DNA of 64,000 nt from Lunularia cruciata. Taxonomy: Eukaryota; Streptophyta; Marchantiopsida; Lunulariales; Lunulariaceae. The notes below the pieces were generated by a model that did not search any database, was not told the origin of the DNA, and worked only from the letters and a program-made list of their open reading frames with translations. The DNA lies in assembly GCA_948567375.1 (NCBI GenBank), contig OX419762.1, positions 6,826,001 through 6,890,000 of the forward strand, read 5' to 3'. Position numbers and translations under genes: made by a program. Positions within the stretch are counted from its first letter, which is position 1; every line of letters begins with the position of its first letter. Below are positions 1-10,330 of the stretch, piece by piece.

Positions 1-275
1 TAACAAAGTAGCAAATAAAACAAAATAGCCTAGAATATTTTGGAAGTAGCTAGGAAGCTTCTTGGCTAGCTTAACTTGCACCTCAAGTAAGTAGCTTCTA
101 GAAGCTTGCAACTAGCTTAGCTTGCATGCCAAATAGGCGGCTTCTAGAAGGAAGCTTCTTGAGAAGCTTCTCAAGGGCCTTGTATGTTATTTAGTAATAC
201 CAAAGCCAAAGCTCATGCTAGACATTTGGAGTTTTCCTTCATTCAAGTGTCCCCATTCTCCTATTTCTCTCCTCA
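1..275 (+). repeat. 5' LTR (partial) of a Ty3/gypsy chromovirus
   Basis: This stretch pairs with 7681-8072. Shared blocks include the AAGCTTCT-rich part, CTAGCTTAGCTTGCA, GGGCCTTGTATG/GAGCCTTGTATG and CATTCAAGTGTCC. The true left end lies outside the window. The right end near 275 (CCTCA) is set by loss of similarity to the 3' LTR and is approximate. No clean primer binding site follows. Confidence 0.8.
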
Positions 276-775
276 GTCTTGATCTTTTACAATAAGGAAC
301 TACATCATGCAATTCCAACACATCATCATGCAAATTCAAGATATACAAGAAGGTGAAGTTTTGGATTGCTTTATGAGGGGCTTGAAGTCACAAATTAAAT
401 AGGAAGTGATCATGCAAGAGCCACAAAATGTGGAAGAAGCCATGCAATTGGTTGAGCAATTGATTCCCTAGTTGCAACAACTTGGTCTCAACCTTGACCC
501 ACACCAAACCTACCAGTACACTACACACGGGTGGAGGAACTAGCACCAATGGAGATTGATGTTGTTCAATGGACACCACTTGGTATAGCAGATAGAGAAA
601 GATTGAGATAAAATGGTGGTTGTTTTTATTGTCACCAAGTTGGACATCACATTGCTGAATGTTCACTTAGGAATGGACAACCTCAACAAATTGCATAGAT
701 TGAGTTTGTAAAGCATATTGATCAAGAAAAAAATAAATCCCAATAGGTGATTTTGAGCCACCTGTTGGGAACTTG
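276..775 (+). pseudogene. gag: gypsy gag remnant with CCHC zinc knuckle
   Basis: Translation around 330-470 gives a retrotransposon Gag C-terminal region (IQEGEVLDCFMRGLKSQI, then EEAMQLVEQLI). A complete zinc knuckle CX2CX4HX4C lies at 621-662 (CFYCHQVGHHIAEC). Gag packages element RNA, and the knuckle contacts nucleic acid. The frame is broken by indels and by TAG/TAA codons that mostly stand where CAG/CAA is expected (for example QIK*EVIMQE and IP*LQQL). The N-terminal part of Gag is missing between the LTR and about 300. It is not functional. Confidence 0.75.
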
Positions 776-779
776 ATTA

Positions 780-1140
780 GTTCCAATGGGTTGAAGGCTT
801 GACCTATGCAAGTTTGCATCACTTACAATATATGATATCTGATCATGGTTGTAAGATTTTGGTTGATTCTAGAAGTTCAACGAATTGCATATCTATGTAA
901 TTAGCAAAGGAATTGAGTATTCATATCAAGCCAATAATTAAAAGTAGATTGATGATGGCGGATGGTAGAAAGGATTATGCATTCCGTACCTTGTATCCTA
1001 TTACCTTCAAGATTAGGGAGTATTTGGAGTGTATGAAGTTTGTAGTGGTACATCTACACTATGATGTCATTCTAGGACTACTTTGGCTTGAACATCAAAA
1101 GGTTCAATTTGATTGGACCCGATGATAAATTCAAGTACAA
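780..1140 (+). pseudogene. gypsy retropepsin remnant
   Basis: The frame from about 850 to 1125 carries the aspartic protease fold: an active-site block ILVDSRSSTNC, then VVVHLHYDVILGLLWLEHQ, the flap-to-C-terminal segment. The normal active site is D-S/T-G; here it reads DSR, so the glycine is lost by a GGA-to-AGA type change. An in-frame TAG follows the active site. In an intact element this enzyme would process the Gag-Pol polyprotein. It lies between gag and RT in normal gypsy order. Confidence 0.75.
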
Positions 1141-1399
1141 TACCATGGTAGGAATTTCTGATGGTTGTCCGGCACTTTTGAGTACAACACCTAAGAATAG
1201 CCAATCCCAAGATGGGAAATTGTAAATAAATCATTCATAAAGCAAGCTTTGAAGGGAGAGAAGTCCCAAGATGGGAAGTTTGTCAATGAAGTAGCTATAG
1301 AGCAAGCTTTGGAAGAAGATAAGTCTATTTTTGTTATGTGGATCAAGCCAATTGTACAAGGAGAATCTGAGGAAAGTCAAGAGCTCATTGAGCAATGGT

Positions 1400-2755
1400 T
1401 GATCAAATAGTTTAGGGGTTTGCAGATGTGTTTTTGGATGATCTACCAAAGGGATTACCCTCTAATCATAGTATGCACGTCAAGATTGAGTTATTACCAA
1501 GGAGTACTCCAATGAGTAGACCAATCTGTCGGCTCTTACCAAAGGAGTTGGAGGAGCTGCAAATAACACTCATAGAGTTGTTGGAGAAGGATTTCATATG
1601 ATAAAGACATCTCCTTGGGGAGCACTAATACTATTGATTCCAAAGAAGGATAAAGGACTTTGTTTCTATATTGATATTACCATGGGCTCAATAAAAAAAA
1701 TAGTAAAGAATGCATATCCCTTGCCTCAAATTGATGACTTGCTTGATCAATTGAGTGGAAAATGATACTTCTCCAAGTTGGATCTTTGCAGTAGCTATTG
1801 GAAAATCTCTATCAATAGGGAGGATGTGCAAAAGACTACCTTTTTCACAAGGTATGGACATTTTGAGTGGAGAGTTTTGCCTCTTGGGCTCACTAATGCT
1901 CTAGCAGTCTTCATGGATCAGATGCATTGGGTGTTGGATGGATTGTTGGATTGTTATGTGGTAGTGTTCTTGGATGATATCTTAATCTATAGCATGATAA
2001 AGGTAGAACATGTGAATCACCTGCAAGAAGTCCTAAGATGTCTTTGACAGTGGAAGTTTTATTGCAAGAAGTCAAAGTGTACCTTTTGGAAAAAGGAAGT
2101 TACCTTCTTGGGTCACAAGATTTCATTGGAGATAGAAGAAGAGAAAATCAAGACCATCATTGATTGGCCTACTCCAAAGGATGCTACTAAAGTATGGGCA
2201 TTTAATGGATTGGCTAGTTTTTATCAATGGTTCATTCACTACTATGCTCATGTGGCCGCACCATTGATTGATCTCTTGGAGAAGAACTTGAGCTTTCAAT
2301 GGACCAACAAGCATGAAGAAGCATTCCAAAAGTTAAAACATATGGTGTCTTCAAGACCAATTCTTCAACCATATGATCCTCAACCACCATGTGTGGTTGA
2401 TTTTGATGCTTCTAACTTTGCAACTTTGCAATTGGAACTATGTTGCAATTGGAATTCACATATGGATTGCATCCCATTGCCTTTGTGTCTCGTAGACTAA
2501 ATATAATGGAAAGAAATTACTCTACTTGTGATTGGGAACAACTAGCAATGGTATATGCCACCAAGGTATAGAGACATTATCTCTTGAGGAAACAAGTGGT
2601 CATGCAAACTAATCACAAGCCCTTGGTGCAGACATTATTACATTTGGAACACATGAAGTGTCAACATCATTGATGGGAGGAAAAACTATAGTTTTTTGAC
2701 ATCAAACTTGAGTACAGACCTGATTGGTTCCATGTCATCCCTAATGCCTGATCAT
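1400..2755 (+). pseudogene. pol: gypsy reverse transcriptase and RNase H remnant
   Basis: RT blocks appear in order. First comes the entry region FADVFLDDLPKGLP (about 1416). The fingers follow (SPWGALILLIPKKDKG), then the palm KLDLCSSYWKISI, PLGLTNALAVFMDQM, and the catalytic VVVFLDDILIYS at about 1960-1995, where the YXDD-type motif reads FLDD and is intact. The connection and RNase H follow (FLGHKISLE, FQWTNKHEEAFQKLK, VVDFDASNFA, then ERNYSTCDWEQLA and LEYRPDWFHVIPNA in another frame). Several frameshifts and TAG/TGA stops break it. The domain order RT-RNH-IN marks Ty3/gypsy rather than copia. Confidence 0.9.
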
Positions 2756-2879
2756 GACAACCTGATTTGAAGTCTCTTCCTCTCATCACAATGGCAATTA
2801 TGATGGTATCCGTTGACTCCAAAGTCCAAATTGAGTTCTAAACAGCTCCACAACAAGATCCTTTCTTTCAGATGGTACA

Positions 2880-3317
2880 AGGTAATCTTACAGCATACAA
2901 CAAGGATTACAACACCTTCTCCTGCAAGGAAGACCTTCTATTCCATGAGGATTGGATCTATATTCTAGCCAAAGGTGATGTATAACTTGTGTGCCTTCAA
3001 GAAGTCCATGATTTACCAATTGCTGGTCACATGGGTGTAGACAAGACCTTAGGTATCCTCCAATGCAAATGGTGGTAGCCCAACATGGCACGAGATGTTT
3101 AAGAGTTTGTCCAATCATGTGAAATCTGCCAATGCAACAAGGCTAGGAACCGGAAACCGAGTAGACTCCTTCAACCATTCCCCATTCCATCTACTCATTG
3201 AGAACATGTGAGCTTAAATCTCATCACATCTTTACCCAAGACAAAGCAAGATCACACAACCATTGTGGTGTTTGTGGATAAGCTTAGTAAGTAAATCCAT
3301 TTGGCACCAACCATTTT
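2880..3317 (+). pseudogene. gypsy integrase N-terminal part, interrupted by an insert
   Basis: The HHCC zinc region is visible (HDLPIAGHMG, then CEICQCNKARN). The start of the catalytic core follows (VSLNLITSLPKTKQDHTT and VVFVDKLSK*IHLAPT). The first catalytic aspartate, usually in V-D-F-I-x-x-L-P, is Asn here (SLNLIT). The reading frame stops at about 3317 and the same core resumes at about 6690, so a foreign block of about 3.3 kb splits the gene. Confidence 0.85.
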
Positions 3318-6300
3318 TGAGGGGATTGGATGGTCTTGAGAGTGTATTGGGCACTTGGCTGCATGTGCTTAGGTTGTCCTTTTTGTTGATGAATTGTGAG
3401 TTATCATGCAGTTTGCCGCAACTTCTAATCTTTCATCCAATTTCAGTCTCCTCCTTTTTATGGAGCAACTTGTTTGCAGTTGTTCTTTTCTGTAGGCTCT
3501 TCTTAGGGCTGTTGTGTTGAGTTTCTTGGGTTGGCGTTGGACCTCATGTGCCACTAAGGCCTGTTTGTGTTCTATTACTTTTTAGGTTTGGTGTTATGGA
3601 TCAGGTGGGTTTCATTGGCAATACACGAGCTAAGGCCAGACTTATTCAGAGCAAGCAGATCAACCACTTGATCTGTCTACACGTACCAGATTGGAAGCTC
3701 CAAGAATTGAGTCATTCTTTCGGACACTATTCATAGTTCACAATAGATACGTTCATCCACGACCACACAGTTTTCAACACCCTTGTATCGGTTTTTACAC
3801 GCCACTCTAGGAAAACATACAGTTCTAGGCTAACACACTATATTAACCTAAGCTTCTATAGCTGTCAAACAAGCAAAGGGAAAATATGAAAACAGCCAAA
3901 TTCAAACTTGGTCTCCGACACATTCTTTCTCACTTGCATGTGTAGTTCAGACTAGTCCAACTATGAAAATGTTCTCTCTTTCTTTGCCACATTAAGGTCT
4001 AAGGTCTTGTTGCAGTCAATGTCTAAAGCTCCGGTCAGAGGCAATGCATAAGCTTTTGTCACAGCAAGGTCCAAGCTCTTGACGTACCCAGATTCATCTC
4101 TGCTTAGACCAGACCAAACCAACTTCGGGGATTTTCTCCTCCTCTTACCTCTTTGTCTAGGCAAATTCAACTCCAATTTGTCTTCTCTTCCTCCAATGCT
4201 GCCAGCCAGACCACCTCAAATTTTATATTTCTCCCTCCTTGCCAAACACTTTCTTACCACTTCGGAAGTTCCTCCAGCTAGAGCATTGTCTCCAAACCCT
4301 TGTGTGATGTTAATCCCTTCTTGGTTTTGCATGCATAGCAACTACTCTCTTCTCTCTTTTCTTTCTCTTCTCTTGAATTCTCTCTCTCCCTTGCACGGCA
4401 GGCGCTTATCCTCTCAAAAAAATAATCCTGTCTTAGTTTTTTTTCCTTTTTAAACAACTCCTTGAACGTCTAAACTCTTTTCTTTCCATCCGTCATGACT
4501 GACTCCCTCCTTTGAAATTATTTCTTTGGCACAAGCACCAAGTCTCTCTTTCTCTTGAATGTCTTTCCCCCCTGCCCAGGCCTCTCCTTCAAAACCCTGT
4601 GCAACCAATTCATTCCTCTTTGATAATTTCTTCCTTACTACAGCCAAAGCCTTTCTCTTTCAATAAATTCCTCTCTTTCAACCTCCCGCTCAATCCAACC
4701 TTTCCCTAGAAGGTTTCCCTATCCAGACCCTACTTTTGAGAAATCTTCTCCTTGCAAATTTTTCCTATTCTATCACCGCTGCACCTATGGCCTTGTCATA
4801 GGCCTTTACTGCCCTTAGCACAATAGACCTTGCTCAATAAGTCTTGCAGCCTGCACAACCTTTCACATTCAAAATTCTCCTTTCTTGCCACATCCTTCAC
4901 AAGCCCTTTCCATTCCTATTTTCTCTTGGAAGGTTTCTCTGCAGCCTGACACTTCTGATCTTCAACATTGCCAATTTTTCCCAAAAATTACTCTCCCCTA
5001 CAGCCAGACACTTCAGACCTTAGCATTGCCAATTTCCCTTAAAAAGTTTTACCCTACAGCCAGATACTTCAGACCTCAACACTGCCAATTTCCCTTGAAA
5101 AGTTTTACCTTACTTTGTCAAGACTTTCAAGGACTTTGCATAGCCTTAATCCTTCCTTTGAGACACTTTCTCTCCTCCAGATTCTTGGTTCAGCCTTCAC
5201 ATTCTAGTTTCCTTTGCGCAGTCTCTCTGCCTAGACTCTCAAGGTTCCTGCACAGCTAAACCCCTTCTCTTCTATTGATCACCCTCAATTCCTATCATGT
5301 CAAACATTTTCAAGATTCCTTTCTCGGTCTAGACCTTCCCCTTGAAGGTTCTCCTATCTAGACCCTTAATTTCCTGATTCTCCAAAACCCCTCTGTCTCT
5401 CGAATGTTTCTTTTGCCCTTCTGTCTTGTGACTCCCTTCATAAAATTGCTCTTTCCCCTCCGTATCTGGATTCTCAAGGGCATGAGCTGTTCCTCAAGAA
5501 ATTCTTCAGCCCTTGTGCAGCACTCTTCTTCTCTTGAGTTTTTTTCTTGCTCCTCTTCTTTTCTTGTTCCCCAGGCCCACACTATTCCTTTAGAAAAAAA
5601 AAACCTTTCTTCTTTCTCCTTTAGAATCACTCTCACAGTCCTATCACATTGTTCCTCTCTTGCCCTCTCTTTTGAAGTGTCCTGCTCCTTGTCCTGCCTT
5701 GTCAGTTTCTTCAAAAGATCTCCTTCCTCCTACACCCCTCAGATAAATTCAATGCCTGGTTAAACATCAAACAAGAAAAATAGAACCCTTTATCCCCTTT
5801 TTCTCCCAACACATTTTGATTCTCTCTGTCCCTATCTTCTCCTTTAATCTTGGATTCCTCACTATTCTTGGCTCTTTGATTTTCTTCACTGTCCCCACCT
5901 TTCAATCATGCCTGACTACTCCCTCCCTATTACTTCCCTTCGATCGTTCCTATCACTTCCCAAAGACACCTCCCTGTCAATTCCTTCTCTACCACTTCTC
6001 AAAGAGTATTCCTGCCTAACTCTCCATTTTCCTCCCTCCCTCTTCACTGTCCTTCCCTTTGATCATATCCTTTCTTGTTACCCCCCTCCATGGCTCACTC
6101 CTCTCCTATCTCTCTCAAAGTGCAACTCTTTTGGGAAAGTTCCCTGTCAGCTCCTTCATAGGCCCTTTCCTTTGGGAAAAAAATCCTTTGTTTCCCTTCA
6201 CAAGATCTCCCAAAAAAATTTCTCTACCTCATTAACTCCCTTGTCATCAGCAATATCAGCCAGAAGCATTCCCTTGAAACCGTTCTCCTTAAACCCTTCC

Positions 6301-6680
6301 TTCTTTGTCAATTCTTCCACTAGCACTATTTCTCCACAAGATCTCTTGAAGCATTTCCTAAAATGGAAAAAAATGCTTCTAAGACCCTAGTAACCTGAAA
6401 AAATCATTTTGAGCCCGTGTAGCATAAATCTAAGCCCCCATAATGTGTAACTCCAAATGAACTCCCATTTTCATGCAAACTAATAATACTCTTGAGTTTA
6501 TGCCTCATTTATGAGCTTTCAAGCTCATGAAAAATTAAGAAAACTTCTGACCTCACAATGGCATGAAGAATATTCTCAAGATACAATAACCAAAAAATAC
6601 CAAAAGTCATTACTACACAAGAAAACAAAACATGCACACCAAATGGCATCCATAGTACGCATGGGCTATTTTCCCGATGA
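3318..6680. mobile_element. Unidentified 3.3-kb insert inside gypsy integrase
   Basis: The block is defined by the break and resumption of integrase coding on either side. The part from about 4100 to 6380 is strongly pyrimidine-rich on the + strand (CTTCC, TCTCTT). It shows a loose repeat of about 60 bp with a core like CTTGAAAGGTTTCTC...CAGCCAGACACTTC, clearest at 4939-5109 and recognisable at 4700-4730 and 5330-5370. The open frames within it on either strand are rich in one or two residue classes and look like composition artefacts, not genes. I find no terminal inverted repeats, LTR pair or clear target duplication, so the class is unknown and both edges are approximate. Confidence 0.6.
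4939..5109 (+). repeat. Tandem repeat, about 56-59 bp x 3
   Basis: Three consecutive units start at 4939, 4998 and 5054. Each begins CTGCAGCC or CTACAGCC and continues with (C)AGACACTTCAGAC, CATTGCCAATTT and a TTTTACC end. Units 2 and 3 are nearly identical; unit 1 is more diverged. The same core recurs more loosely across 4700-5400, so this looks like the best-preserved part of a longer degenerate array. Confidence 0.85.
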
Positions 6681-7672
6681 TATCGTTGATATTGCGGATG
6701 CTCCAACCTTGGTGCAAATCTACTTTGACAATGTATTCAAGCATCATGGGATGGCACGTGTACTCATCTCTGACCATGATCCTCACTTTGCTAGAAAGTT
6801 TTGGCAAGCACTCTTCCAAATCCTCAACACCAAGCTTGCCTTGTCCATGGCCTATCATCCTCAAACTGATGGGCAAATTGAACGTGAAAATTGCACCTTG
6901 GAGGGTATGCTTCACGCCTTCATTAACATTCACCATACCAATTCAGATGAATGTCTTGCAACTACAGAGTTTGCATACAATAATTCCAACATGCAAGCAC
7001 CAAATTCTCTCCTTTCTTCCTCAATTATGGCCAAGATCCACTTGTTCCAGATTCCCTTCTTTCTCCTCCTCCATCTCATGTCCCTCATATTTCAACCTTC
7101 TTGACCACCATATCTCAATCCCTCCAACAAGCCAAATCTCACCTCCTTGTTGCCCAAAATTGTCAAAAACAATATGCATACCACCATTGTTGTGATCTCA
7201 CCTTTCAAGTTGATTATAAAGTCACCTCTTGTCTAGTAACTTATCCCTCCTACTTGATATCCAAGTCCATAAACTTGCTCTTAATTGGATAGGACTCTTT
7301 GAGGTCACACAATTCATTTCTCTTGTTGCTTATTGACTTGCCTTGCCTTGTCATATGTGCATTCATTCTATCTTTCATACTTCCAAGTTGAAACCCTTTG
7401 TCCCTAGTCTATCTTCTTTTCCTCTTGTGTCCAACCTCCTCCTCCTCTTCCCATCCCTATCAATGATCATGAGGAATATGAAGTTGATCGTATCCTTACA
7501 CGTCGCCACATTCAACAAGGCCGTTGATAACACACAGAGTACAAGGTCCTTTGCAAAGGTTATCCCTTTCATGATGCCACACAAGAACCTCTTTATCATC
7601 TCCAAAATGCACAAATGGCCATCCAAGAGTTTAAAGCTTCAATGGCGACAAGGACATCACCAACTAAAAGTG
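6681..7672 (+). pseudogene. gypsy integrase core, C-terminus and chromodomain
   Basis: The core resumes with DIADAPTLVQIYFDNVF, then VLISDHDPHFARKFW (second Asp) and HPQTDGQIERENCTLEGM (the Glu). At 7130-7400 follow the usual C-terminal blocks: QKQYAYHHCCDLTFQVDYKV, then NWIGLFEVTQFIS, then IHSIFHTSKLKPFVP. At about 7467-7640 a chromodomain is legible (EYEVDRILTRRHI, then EYKVLCKGYPFHDATQEPL and NAQMAIQEF). That places the element among the chromoviruses, whose chromodomain directs insertion to chromatin marks. Two adjacent stops and several frameshifts inactivate it. Confidence 0.85.
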
Positions 7673-7680
7673 GAGGAATA
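7666..7680 (+). other. Polypurine tract of the chromovirus
   Basis: A purine-rich run (AAAAGTGGAGGAATA) directly precedes the TG that opens the 3' LTR, the usual place where plus-strand DNA synthesis is primed. Confidence 0.7.
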
Positions 7681-8072
7681 TGTAATAATATGGAGTTTAG
7701 TGACAAAGTTAGTTAGGGCTTACAAAGTAGTGAATACGCCAAATTAGCCTAAAATATTCCAAAAGTATTTATAAAGCTTATTGGGAAGCTTCCTAACTAG
7801 CTTAGCTTGCACCCCAAGTAAGTAGCTTCTAAAAGAAGCTTCTAGAAACTTCCAACTAGCTTAGCTTGCAAGCCAAGTAGGTGACCTTTAGAAGGAAGTT
7901 TCTTGAGAAGTTTATCGGTTAACTCAGCTTGCACTCCAAGAAAGTGGCTCAAGGAAGCTTCTCAAGAGCCTTGTATGCTCCCTATAAATACCAAAACCAA
8001 AGCTCATATTAGGCATATGGATTTTATCCACATTCAAGTGTCCTAATATGATCTTCCACTGGCTAGTTCTCA
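7681..8072 (+). repeat. 3' LTR of the chromovirus
   Basis: It starts TGTAATAATATGG right after the polypurine tract and matches the partial 5' LTR at 1-275 over the CTAGCTTAGCTTGCA blocks and CATTCAAGTGTCC. CTCCCTATAAATACC near 7980 is a plausible TATA box (TATAAATA). The right end near 8072 (TTCTCA) is estimated. The two LTRs differ by many substitutions and indels, so the insertion is old. Confidence 0.8.
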
Positions 8073-8074
8073 AT

Positions 8075-9600
8075 CACTTCAATCAAGAGTGAATTTGTAG
8101 TTCTCCATCCATGGCATGCCTAAGATTGCACCATAATGAGCTAATTGTATCATTTGCCACTCAATTGCTTCTTGATACTCTCCTATAAAGAGTGTTATCT
8201 TTCTACGTAATGACTCAATCCTCTCTATTTCACCATTAGGTAACTCTACTTTGTCATTCTCATCCTTCTCCAATTCCATCCCCAACCTTATTGCAATATA
8301 GCAAGACAATAAATTCTTTGTTGCTCTAGGGTCTATCAAGACTCTCACTTGATTGCCTTTTAGGACTCCATTTACAATAATCAATTATGCATTTCTCTCC
8401 TCCAACTTTGCACATTCATCCTCTTCCTCTTCCTACTTTTACTCTTCTCCATTGAGCCAATAAGGCACTAAGGTACATTTACTAATGATCTTCATTTTCT
8501 AAGGTGATTTCAACATCTTCTTCTTTAATTCATCTCTTCATGTTGTTCAAAGATCACCTCAATGGAAGCCAAGGGCATCTAGGAAGATGAGCATGACAAT
8601 TGATTGTTATGTCCTTAACTCGGCCACAATTGTAGCAACATTGTTGTTTTTCTCAAGCTTCTTCCCCACATAGGACTCCATCTCTTCTTTCTTTGACCCA
8701 TCTTCCTTCTACTTGGAGTGATTGTATTCCTTAGTCTTAGAATCAAATGTTGCCTAATTCCATAGGAACTAGTCCACCAAAGTGTGGTGTTTCACCCAAT
8801 AGTGTTGAGTCGGGACTACCTCTTCACCTCCTCCAAGTGCCCCTGCTATTCTCTAAGCACAAGCAATGGCTTCAAAATTAATGCAAGGATTTTGTACCAT
8901 TACCTCTTGGTAAATTTGCACTTTTAACCCCAATTTGAAATTGTCAAGAGCTTTCATTGGACTCATAACAATTATCATGACCTATAGATCAAGAAATACC
9001 TTCAAATCTTGTATGATATTCTTCTACTCCAACCTCCATAGTTTGGTTTAGACTATTTGCACAAAATCTATGGATTGGAAATTCTTTTTTAGCCCTTCTT
9101 GCATTGCCGTCCAAGTGATCTCTCTTCCTTCTACCAATATTGATCATTCTCAAGCATCATACCATGCAAGGGATTTATTGGTCAAGTACCCACATGCAAA
9201 TGCGCCTACAGAAGGTTGATGATCTCAATCGTGAATAATCAAAAGTTGATTTGTTCTTGAAATCAAGTTTTCCACTACTCTCATGGAACTCTATCCCTTG
9301 TAAGGCTCAATGATGCCCATCTTCTTTATCTATAGTAACAATGTGGTTTCATTGTTGATATCAATATGAGTGACTCTCCAAGTACTTGGCCATTGGTATT
9401 GGATTTTGGGATGGTTTCCCTTCTTGCATTATTTGATTGTTCTTGAAGGTGCATATTTGACTTTTCAATGCCTCCATCGTCACCTTGATCTCCCAAAACT
9501 CATTCAACATCCCATGCATTCCTTGCATAAGATCTTGCAATTCCGACTCCATGATTTGTACACACAACAAACGCTCAATCACTACTTCCTACTTCAATAG
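8075..9600 (-). pseudogene. gag: Second gypsy element: gag-protease fragment
   Basis: Read right to left on the - strand. At 9582-9361 is the Gag N-terminus (MESELQDLMQGMHGML, a coiled coil ending near EALKSQICTF). The Gag body lies at 9250-8750, with recognisable stretches but several stops. A damaged zinc knuckle lies near 8645-8590 (CYNCGRV, then GH or KD depending on a 2-nt slip). A retropepsin block lies at 8384-8079 (VNGVLKGNQVRVLID, then YGAILGMPWMENY). The active site reads DPR in place of DSG. The fragment ends next to the chromovirus 3' LTR, with no RT beyond, so it was truncated. Confidence 0.8.
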
Positions 9601-9649
9601 AGGGTTAATATGATCACTTAGGAGGGAGCACTGACTATTGGGATTGCCA

Positions 9650-10187
9650 TTAGGATCACAAAGGCTATCAGATATAGGTATCACCAAGATAATACTTCTA
9701 CTAATAGGGCAGGAGTCGAGAATAGCATGAAACCTTGAGAGTCAATTTTGGAGGCCTAAACAAATGAATTAGACCTCAAATATATATATATATATATATA
9801 TGTATCTCCCCCTCCCCCTTTCAAATGAAGGAAAGGCTGGCCTTCTCATCCCACCAGGCTTGTCTCATCAAGAGCTTTCCAATGGTATCTCACCCACATG
9901 ATTTGAAGATTCCTACAAGAAGATTTCCTAAAGATTCCCAAGGATGGTTCGACCAACCAAATAGGATCAGACCTGATGTGTCACCCATGCATGCAAATAA
10001 TCTAAGAGAAGAGCTCATTGACTTGTCATCAATTCATGTATCTGATCCAAGGGTGGAGCTTCTTTCAGAAAAGTCTCTCGTGTTCTATAATACAGTCAAG
10101 GTGCTCCTTTGGGGTATCGGAGGATTGAGTGTGAAGTTTGTGTTTCTTCTCATGTGTTTCTCTTAAGGTCTCTTATCCTTGGAAGAT
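9650..10187 (-). repeat. LTR fragment, TGTAAT family (copy 1a)
   Basis: Reverse complement of the LTRs at 23305-23886 and 25705-26296. Shared blocks include CCCCAAAGGAGCACCTTG, GGATTGGTGACATGT, GGAGAATCTTC and CTCCAAAATTGAC. It contains a (TA)n run at 9781-9801. The terminal TGTAAT is lost at the 10187 side. A + strand piece of the same LTR abuts it. Confidence 0.8.
9781..9801. repeat. (TA)n microsatellite
   Basis: Ten uninterrupted TA dinucleotides plus one base, inside the reversed LTR fragment. Confidence 0.95.
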
Positions 10188-10189
10188 TA

Positions 10190-10328
10190 AACCCTATTAG
10201 TGAAAGTACTCTTTTGGTGACACCTCTATTTGATCTACTTAGACAATCATATATAATATCCTTCCAAATGTTACCAAGCCAATTTCCATCTCTAGATAAT
10301 ATGTCTAGCTAATGGTATTGCTACAACC
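10190..10328 (+). repeat. LTR 3'-end fragment, TGTAAT family (copy 1b)
   Basis: It matches the last about 140 bp of the LTRs at 23305-23886 and 25705-26296: CCTATTAGTGAAAGTACTC, TTGGTGACACCTCTAT, ATTACCAAGCCAATTTC, then CTAATGGTATTG. It lies head-on against the reversed fragment 9650-10187. That gives an inverted arrangement typical of rearranged LTRs. Confidence 0.8.
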
Positions 10329-10330
10329 AT

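Noticed and set aside
4939..5109. CRISPR-like array
   Set aside because: Units are contiguous and diverged, with no unique spacers; this is a simple tandem repeat in a eukaryotic genome.
4079..6390. Several ORFs of 65-160 codons on both strands
   Set aside because: They follow the strand-biased T/C composition of the insert (Ser/Leu/Pro on one strand, Glu/Lys/Arg on the other), lie opposite each other and show no domain.
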